From NCBI GenBank assembly GCA_019236545.1, contig JAFAIV010000352.1, positions 1 to 10,971 of the forward strand: DNA of 10,971 bases. Direction: 5' to 3'. The notes beneath the pieces are model-generated. The model worked only from the letters and a program-made list of their open reading frames with translations. It was not told the DNA's origin and searched no databases. Source of the stretch: Actinomycetota bacterium. GTDB taxonomy: Bacteria; Actinomycetota; Thermoleophilia; Gaiellales; Gaiellaceae. How positions within the stretch are numbered: the stretch's first letter is position 1; every line of letters begins with the position of its first letter. Below, in pieces: positions 6,552 through 10,971 of the stretch. The position numbers and the translations under genes were made by a program.

Positions 6552-6932
6552 ATGGCTCAGACGGTCACCCCCTATCTCCTCTACGAGGACGGCGAAGCGG
6601 CGGGCGAGTTCCTCTGCCGCGCCTTCGGCTTCCGCGAGGTCGACCGGCAGGTGGGCAGCGCCGGCGGTCTCCATCTCGAGCTCGAGACCGATCTGGGCGG
6701 GCGGATCTACCTCGGGACGTCACCGCCGCCGTTCCGGAACCCGGCCACGGTCGGCCGCACGACGTTGACGTACGTCCTCGTCTTCGACGTCGACGAGCAC
6801 TACGAGCGCGCGCGGCGCGAGGGCGCGCACGTGTTCGAGGAGCTCATCGACCTGCCGTTCGGGCACCGGCGCTACAGCTGCGCCGACCCTGAAGGGCATC
6901 ATTGGTCGTTCGCGACCGACAAGAACCGCTGA
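6552..6932 (+). CDS. VOC-superfamily protein (glyoxalase/bleomycin-resistance/PhnB-like)
   Basis: A 126-residue protein covering a single VOC module pair of beta-alpha-beta-beta-beta units. It begins TVTPYLLYEDGEAAGEFLCR and ends with the characteristic GHRRYSCADPEGHHWSFAT. Candidate metal-facing residues include H41 and E43/E45 in LHLELE, but I cannot assign a full metal site by eye. Family members range from small-molecule lyases and dioxygenases to antibiotic-binding proteins, so no substrate is proposed. The length is normal for a stand-alone member. Signal peptide and membrane segments are absent, so it should be cytoplasmic. It is on the same strand as ettA, 40 bp after it, with its own candidate promoter. 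Confidence 0.85.
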   Translation: MAQTVTPYLLYEDGEAAGEFLCRAFGFREVDRQVGSAGGLHLELETDLGGRIYLGTSPPPFRNPATVGRTTLTYVLVFDVDEHYERARREGAHVFEELIDLPFGHRRYSCADPEGHHWSFATDKNR

Positions 6933-6948
6933 CCCTTCCGAGGGTGGT

Positions 6949-6963
6949 GGCGCGGGCCGCGCC
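6949..6963. repeat. Short GC inverted repeat ahead of the PD40 protein gene
   Basis: GGCGCG at 6949-6954 and CGCGCC at 6958-6963 are complementary with a 3-nt loop. It lies between the VOC stop and the candidate -10 of the next gene. It could be a weak transcription stop or an operator-like site. No U-tract follows, and a 6-bp GC arm is easily reached by chance at this base composition. Confidence 0.25.
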
Positions 6964-6967
6964 GTGC

Positions 6968-6973
6968 TTATCT
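6968..6973 (+). promoter_or_regulatory. Candidate -10 element for the secreted PD40 protein gene (leaderless)
   Basis: TTATCT ends 7 nt before the ATG at 6981. It is an imperfect match to TANNNT, but its spacing is the one expected for a leaderless transcript. No Shine-Dalgarno sequence precedes the start. Confidence 0.28.
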
Positions 6974-6980
6974 GCGGACG

Positions 6981-8363
6981 ATGCGCCGGATCGCCCTGGC
7001 CGCAACTCTCGTTCTCGCCGCGCTCGCGGCCGGCCGCGCCGGCGCCGCGGGGCAGCCGCTCGCGTACTCGGACACGCTCGGCAGCGCCTACCTCGCCACG
7101 ACTGCCGCCGGGACCGCGACGACGCTCTTCGCCGCGACCGGCGCCGACTCGCTCGCGACACTCTCGCTCTCGCCGGACGGGACGCAGGTGCTCGTCCTCG
7201 ACGACCACGGCGGCACGCAGCAGCTCGCGCTCGTCCCGGCTGCCGGCGGCTCGCCGACCGCGATCCCCGGGACGACCGGCGCTTCGGACGGAAGCTTCAC
7301 GCCAGACGGGAAGGCGGTCGTCTTCTCGGTCGCGGCGGGCGACTCCGACACGCTCACGGGCGGCGTCTTCACCGTCCCGGTCGGTGGCGGCACGCCGACG
7401 CAGCTCGTCACGACGCCGGACGGCGCGACCGACCAGCTCGCGGTCGTCTCACCCGACGGGAAGAAGGTCGCGTTCGCGCGCGAGGCCACCGACTCGAACG
7501 GGAACGACGTCATCTCGCTCGAGCTCGCGTCCCTGAGCGGCGGCAACCCGACCGTCCTCGCGACCGGGCTGCTCGGCCGAATCGTCGGCGGCGGGCGGAT
7601 CTCGTTCTCGCCCGACGGGAAGACGCTCGCCTACGCGGGCGACTTCTCGACGCCGGGCGTCTTCACGGTGCCGACCGCGGGCGGGACGGCGACGCGGCGC
7701 ACGCAGGACTTCGACAGCTGGCCGGTCTTCGCGTCCGACGGGACGATCCTCTTCGCGCGCGACGCGTCGAGCGACAACGCCGACGACAACGCGGCGACGC
7801 CGGCGGCGCCGGTCGACTCCGACGTCTCGGAGCTCTGGAGCATGCACGGGGACGGCTCCGGCGCGGCCGTCGTCGCGGAGGGCGACTACGAGTTCCTCGC
7901 GCTGCGGCCGTACCAGGTCGCCGCCTCGGGCGGCGGAGGCGGGTCGTCCGGCGGCGGCGGGTCGTCCGGTGGAGGCGGCGGCTCGTCCTCCGGCGGAGGC
8001 GGGAGCAGCGGCGGGTCGTCGGGCGGGAGCGGCGGCGGCTCGTCCTCCTCGGGCGGCAGCGGAAGCGGCGGCAGCGGAAGCGGCGGCTCGTCCTCGTCCG
8101 GCGGCAGCAGCAGCGGCGGCAGCGGAGGAAGCGGCGGCTCGACTCCGCCGGCGACGACCCCGGCGGCCGCGACCGCGATCAAGGTCGCGGTGAAGGGCAC
8201 GCGGTACACGGTCACCTGGCACGGCACCGCGACGACCTGGCACGTCGTCCTCACCGTCGGCGGCAAGACCGCCGCGCGCACGGTCGCCGGTGCGGCCCAC
8301 AGCACCGTCTTCGTCGTCCGGGCCGCGAGCGGCAAGCCGCGCGCGACCGTGACCGCCGGCTAG
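6981..8363 (+). CDS. Secreted PD40/TolB-like beta-propeller protein with Gly/Ser linker and C-terminal beta-rich domain
   Basis: This 460-residue exported protein begins with a clear Sec signal peptide (MRRIALAATLVLAALAAGRAGAA; likely cleavage near residue 23). Residues about 30-315 form a WD40-like (PD40/TolB-C type) propeller, marked by repeated xPDG/SDG turns near residues 64, 107, 157, 210 and 252, such as FSPDGKTLAYAG. Residues 316-387 are an uninterrupted Gly/Ser linker of 72 residues. The last 73 residues (from TPPATTP) include AIKVAVKGTRYTVTWHG and form a small beta-rich, fibronectin-III-like segment. There is no C-terminal anchor, so it is predicted to be released or loosely wall-associated. 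TolB-like propellers usually mediate protein or carbohydrate contacts; the role here is unknown. The start is the only one giving a signal peptide. Its stop overlaps the stop of the convergent VWA gene. Confidence 0.82.
   Translation: MRRIALAATLVLAALAAGRAGAAGQPLAYSDTLGSAYLATTAAGTATTLFAATGADSLATLSLSPDGTQVLVLDDHGGTQQLALVPAAGGSPTAIPGTTGASDGSFTPDGKAVVFSVAAGDSDTLTGGVFTVPVGGGTPTQLVTTPDGATDQLAVVSPDGKKVAFAREATDSNGNDVISLELASLSGGNPTVLATGLLGRIVGGGRISFSPDGKTLAYAGDFSTPGVFTVPTAGGTATRRTQDFDSWPVFASDGTILFARDASSDNADDNAATPAAPVDSDVSELWSMHGDGSGAAVVAEGDYEFLALRPYQVAASGGGGGSSGGGGSSGGGGGSSSGGGGSSGGSSGGSGGGSSSSGGSGSGGSGSGGSSSSGGSSSGGSGGSGGSTPPATTPAAATAIKVAVKGTRYTVTWHGTATTWHVVLTVGGKTAARTVAGAAHSTVFVVRAASGKPRATVTAG
7926..8141 (+). 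repeat. Low-complexity tract encoding 72 consecutive Gly/Ser residues
   Basis: Every codon in this 216-nt stretch encodes Gly or Ser, in irregular units such as GGGGGSS, GGSSGG and SGSGG. Near-identical DNA units (GGCGGCGGGTCGTCCGG-like) recur in the first 60 bases, which suggests growth by slippage or unequal crossing over. It links the propeller to the C-terminal domain of the secreted protein and should be flexible and unfolded. Confidence 0.9.
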
Positions 8364-9367
8364 GGCAGCCGCGGCGCCCAGAGCGCCGAGAGCACGCCCG
8401 CCGCGACCAGCAGGACGGCCGCGAGCGCGAGCCCGTCCGCCGTCACCTCCGTCCGCTCGCGAGTCCGGCCGAGGCTCGAGCCGAGCTGCGAGTAGGCGGA
8501 CTGGACGTCACCCGCCGTCTTGGCGCGAAAGAAGCGGCCCCCGGTGACCTGCGCGATCGCCCGCAGCGTCCTCGGGTCGGGCGCGAGGCCACGCGCGAAG
8601 CCGAAGCTCGGCAGGCTGCCCCCGTAGAGGCCGTTCCCGGCGAGCGTCGTGTTGCCGGTCGTCCCGAGCGCGATCGTGTACACCGGGAAGCCGGCGCGCT
8701 TGGCGAGGTCGGCGCCCTGCAGCGGCTGGAGGGCGCCGCGGTTCTGGTGGCCGTCGGAGAGGAAGACGATCGAGACGAGCGGCTGCTTCCTCGGGCCGAC
8801 TGCGGCGAGCGAGCGCTCCCCCTCGACCTCGCGGCCGAGCTTCACCGCGGTCGCCAGCGCGTCGCCGATCGCGGTGCCGCCGTAGCCGTTGAAGAACTCG
8901 GCGTCGTCCACCGCCTGGCCGACGAGCGCGTGGTTCGTGGTCGGCGGGGTCGCCACCTCCGCGTCGGCGGCGAAGAGGATCAGCGCGACCTTGAGGCGGC
9001 TCGGCAGCCGGTCGAGCAGGACGTGGATCGCGTGCTGCGCCGCGCCGAGCCGGGTCGGCTTGACGTCCTGCGCCTGCATCGACCCGGAGACGTCGAGCAC
9101 GAGGATCACCGTCGCGCGGTCGTTCGCGACCGACCGCGTCATGTGCGGCCGCGCGAGCGCGACGCAGAGCACGGCGACGGCGAGGAGGAACAGCGCCCCG
9201 GGGACGATCCGCCGCCACGGCCTCCCGCCGGCGACGGTCGCCAGCACGTCGACGTTCGTGTACCGGATCGCGTATCGCATCCGCCGCCGCTCGAGAAGCC
9301 ACGCGAGGGCCGCCGCGAGCGGGAGCACGAGCAGCGTCAGGAGGAGCAGCGGCTGCCCGAAGCTCAT
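8360..9367 (-). CDS. BatA-like von Willebrand factor A membrane protein (second of pair)
   Basis: A 335-residue membrane-anchored VWA protein. The N-terminal helix (about residues 6-24, MSFGQPLLLLTLLVLPLAAA), the basic ERRRMR and a second hydrophobic helix (about 55-73) match the BatA N-terminal region. The VWA domain spans about residues 86-290 with an intact metal-binding MIDAS: D92-V-S94-G-S96, T165 in GGTAIGD and D205 in LSDGHQN. A C-terminal transmembrane helix (about 311-329) is followed by RLP. Bat-type VWA proteins are usually linked to MoxR ATPases and envelope stress or protein assembly. The ATG at 9367 overlaps the TGA of the preceding gene (ATGA), implying coupled translation. The frame stays open upstream to 10030, but there it runs through another gene. 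The TAG stop overlaps that of the convergent PD40 gene. Confidence 0.87.
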   Translation of the reverse strand: MSFGQPLLLLTLLVLPLAAALAWLLERRRMRYAIRYTNVDVLATVAGGRPWRRIVPGALFLLAVAVLCVALARPHMTRSVANDRATVILVLDVSGSMQAQDVKPTRLGAAQHAIHVLLDRLPSRLKVALILFAADAEVATPPTTNHALVGQAVDDAEFFNGYGGTAIGDALATAVKLGREVEGERSLAAVGPRKQPLVSIVFLSDGHQNRGALQPLQGADLAKRAGFPVYTIALGTTGNTTLAGNGLYGGSLPSFGFARGLAPDPRTLRAIAQVTGGRFFRAKTAGDVQSAYSQLGSSLGRTRERTEVTADGLALAAVLLVAAGVLSALWAPRLP

Positions 9368-10035
9368 CCGCCGCCCGCGCAGACGAGGTCGAGCTGGACG
9401 ACCGCGCGCGCCTCGACGGCGAACGGGCCGGCGCGCGCGACCACCCTGACGCTGCCGCCGTGGAGGGCACGCGTGACGTGGACGTCGGCGGCGGCGGTCG
9501 CGGCGGGCGGGGCCGGGCTGTAGAAGGCGATCGCGTGACTGGCCGAAACGAGGTGCTCGCCGGTGCCGCACGAGGCGGCGAAGCGGATGGTGCCGGCGCG
9601 CAGCGGGACCTCGGTCACGCGCCGGACGGTCGGGCGGCCGGGCGCGTAGACGGTCGGCACGCGCTGGCCTCCTCCGGACGTCGGGATGCAGCCGAGGTGC
9701 GGCCGGAAGGTTGCGGCCGGGTCGTGCCCGGCAGCGAGCCGCGCGAGGAAGACGGCGGCGTGCGAGGTGCTGACCCCCGGGTTGACCGGGCTGCCGAGGG
9801 TGGCGCGGAAGACGACGTCGATCGCGCGGTTCGTCAGCTCGGCGTCGAGCCCCGCGACGATCGTCCCGCGCGGGCAGGCGAGCTGGTACTGCGTCTCCTC
9901 CGGCCCGTTCGCGAGCACCCAGGGCCCCGCGACCGGGATGCAGACCTTCAGCGCCCGGCACTCGTTCGTCGCGCCCGCAGGAGCAGCGGATGCGAGCGCG
10001 GCTGCCGCGCAGGTAGCGAGGAGCGCCCACCTCAC
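9364..10035 (-). CDS. Secreted six-cysteine protein of unknown family
   Basis: A 223-residue protein with a Sec signal peptide (MRWALLATCAAAALASAAPA, cleavage near residue 22) and no further membrane segment. The predicted mature part has exactly six Cys: C26, C32, C54, C116, C156 and C219, consistent with three disulfides. Notable segments are LACPRGTIVAGLDAELTNRA, GSPVNPGVSTSHAAVF and LHGGSVRVVARAGPF. I do not recognise the family. The GTG start at 10035 overlaps the TGA of the upstream VWA gene (GTGA) and has GGAGG 8 nt before it. The stop overlaps the ATG of the downstream VWA gene. Being locked between two Bat-like VWA genes, it may be a ligand, client or accessory subunit of the VWA proteins. 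That role is inferred only from position. Confidence 0.8.
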   Translation of the reverse strand: MRWALLATCAAAALASAAPAGATNECRALKVCIPVAGPWVLANGPEETQYQLACPRGTIVAGLDAELTNRAIDVVFRATLGSPVNPGVSTSHAAVFLARLAAGHDPAATFRPHLGCIPTSGGGQRVPTVYAPGRPTVRRVTEVPLRAGTIRFAASCGTGEHLVSASHAIAFYSPAPPAATAAADVHVTRALHGGSVRVVARAGPFAVEARAVVQLDLVCAGGG

Positions 10036-10971
10036 GGGACGAGCCTCCGGAACCAGAACGCCGAGAGCCCGGCGCCGGCGAGCAGGAGCACGCCCGCGCC
10101 CGCGCCGAAGACGTCGGCGACCTGGCGGTCCTCGGTGGTGTGGCCGAGCCGCGTGGCGAGGTTGCGGTAGACGCCGGCGAGAGCCGCCGCCGTCGGGGCG
10201 CGGTAGAACGTCCCGCCGCTCGCCTTCGCGATCAGCTGCAGCGTCCCCGGGCTCGCCGGGACGCGGACCTGCTCCGTATAGCCGCCGGTGAGCGGCGCGG
10301 TGACGACGCCGCCGTCGGTGCCGACGACGACGGTCGAGATCGGGACGCCGAGCTGCCGTGCCTTCCGGGCCGCGCTCAGCGGCGAGATCCTTCCACCGCT
10401 CGGCGCGCCGTCGGAGATGACGAGCGCGGCCGACGGGAGCACCGTCCCGTCGATCCGCCGCTGCCGGTGACCCAGCTGCGCCGCGAGCACGATCGCGTCG
10501 CCGATCGCCGTCCCATCGCCGGAGTGGAGGTCGGCGATCCCCTGGCGAACGAGCCCGCGGTCGCGCGTCGGCGGCACGGCGAGGTAGGCGTGGCTGCCGA
10601 AGTCGACGAGCGCGACGTCATAGGTGCTCGGGATCTCGTCGAGGAAGCGATCCGCCTCGTCGAGCGCCGCGAGCAAGCGGGTCGGCTTGACGTCGGTCGC
10701 GTTCATCGAGCGCGACACGTCCACGGCCAGGACGACGACGCCCTCGTGGCGCGGCACCGTCAGCCGCGCGTGCGGCTTCGCCGCGCCGACGACGAGCGCC
10801 GTCAGCCCGAGCAGGAGCAGAGCCACCGGCACGAGCCTCCGCCGCCCCGGCGCTCGGTCGACGAGGTTCGGGACGAGACCGAGGCTGGCGAAGCGGGCGG
10901 CACCGGCGCGGCGGCGGCGCTCGTTCCAGACCCAGAACGCCACGAGCAGCGGCACGACGACGAGCGCGACG
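10032..10971 (-). CDS. BatA-like von Willebrand factor A membrane protein (first of pair, 5' end beyond window)
   Basis: The frame is open to the window edge and its start is not seen. The visible part reads VALVVVPLLVAFWVWNERRR from 10970, which looks like the interior of a first transmembrane helix, so about 10-15 residues are probably missing. Counting from the GTG at 10955 (307 residues), a second hydrophobic helix lies at about 42-58. The VWA domain has an intact MIDAS: D79-V-S81-R-S83, T149 in GDGTAIGDA and D182 in ISDGAP. A C-terminal transmembrane helix (about 283-300) ends in WFRRLVP. It is paralogous in layout to the second VWA protein (both have DVKPTRL after the MIDAS loop, GTAIGDA and a similar tail). 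Its TGA overlaps the next gene's GTG. The neighbouring MoxR/DUF58 genes typical of Bat loci, if present, would lie to the right. Confidence 0.87.
   Translation of the reverse strand, partial: VALVVVPLLVAFWVWNERRRRAGAARFASLGLVPNLVDRAPGRRRLVPVALLLLGLTALVVGAAKPHARLTVPRHEGVVVLAVDVSRSMNATDVKPTRLLAALDEADRFLDEIPSTYDVALVDFGSHAYLAVPPTRDRGLVRQGIADLHSGDGTAIGDAIVLAAQLGHRQRRIDGTVLPSAALVISDGAPSGGRISPLSAARKARQLGVPISTVVVGTDGGVVTAPLTGGYTEQVRVPASPGTLQLIAKASGGTFYRAPTAAALAGVYRNLATRLGHTTEDRQVADVFGAGAGVLLLAGAGLSAFWFRRLVP
10044..10048 (-). promoter_or_regulatory. Ribosome binding site deciding the GTG start of the six-Cys protein
   Basis: GGAGG on the minus strand, 8 nt before the GTG at 10035. It lies inside the end of the upstream VWA gene and is the strongest Shine-Dalgarno sequence in the window. 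It supports GTG as the real start. Confidence 0.65.

Noticed and set aside
4823..6553. A minus-strand open frame of 576 codons opposite ettA
   Set aside because: It is rich in Leu-Glu-Val runs typical of antisense reading of GC-rich genes. ettA on the plus strand is unambiguous.
3955..6768. A plus-strand open frame of 937 codons running across the methyltransferase and ettA
   Set aside because: Its translation is almost entirely Arg/Pro/Ala-rich with no motif, and it overlaps ettA, whose identity is certain. It is a by-product of very high GC content.
6933..6946. ACCCT/AGGGT inverted repeat after the VOC gene as an intrinsic terminator
   Set aside because: The stem is only about 5 bp with no following U-tract, too weak to call.
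7926..8141. The GGC/TCG-rich tract as a CRISPR array or a DNA-binding repeat array
   Set aside because: The units are irregular, no spacers exist, and the frame is preserved as Gly/Ser codons throughout. It is a protein linker.
9368..10030. A 5' extension of the second VWA gene to a 556-codon protein
   Set aside because: The extra N-terminal part is Arg-rich noise in another frame of the six-Cys gene. The ATG at 9367 gives the expected BatA-like N-terminal helix and an ATGA overlap.

Overview
This is a gene-dense, very GC-rich stretch of bacterial chromosome. The start codons include GTG, intergenic gaps are mostly under 70 bp, and several genes overlap by 4 nt. Sequence style and gene content (SufS/SufU iron-sulfur assembly, EttA, BatA-like von Willebrand proteins, short-leader or leaderless promoters) fit a high-GC actinobacterium. 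A Thermoleophilia-like lineage (Gaiellales/Solirubrobacterales) is my best guess, but that is inference only. I see no mobile element, CRISPR array, tRNA, rRNA or prophage gene.

Left part, minus strand (25-1780): sufS (cysteine desulfurase) followed by sufU (Fe-S/Zn scaffold or sulfur-transfer partner). A 23-codon micro-ORF fills the spacer between them. It overlaps the sufS stop and the sufU start by ATGA at each end and carries a perfect 9-bp inverted repeat. SufS and SufU form the sulfur-donation step of Fe-S cluster assembly. The sufBCD genes are not in the window.

Plus strand, 1849-4141: a divergent two-gene unit. It encodes an exported double beta-propeller lipoprotein (six Kelch-like blades, then seven YVTN-like blades) and, 1 nt after its stop, a tiny mono-haem c-type cytochrome. 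They may form an extracytoplasmic redox or binding module of unknown substrate. A class I SAM methyltransferase (4150-4803, minus) converges on them.

Middle, 4804-8363: the methyltransferase and ettA (ABC-F translation factor) diverge from a 34-bp gap, with a TANNNT hexamer 8 nt before each start codon. After ettA come a VOC-fold (glyoxalase/bleomycin-resistance-like) protein and a secreted PD40/TolB-like beta-propeller protein. The latter has a pure Gly/Ser linker of 72 residues and a small C-terminal beta-rich domain.

Right part, minus strand (8360-10971): a translationally coupled trio. In transcription order it is a BatA-like VWA protein (5' end beyond the window), a secreted six-cysteine protein of unknown family, and a second BatA-like VWA protein. 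The junctions are GTGA and ATGA overlaps. The last VWA gene and the beta-propeller gene converge so tightly that their stop codons share the palindrome CTAG. The least explained parts of the window are the VWA/six-Cys/VWA trio and the Kelch-YVTN/cytochrome pair.
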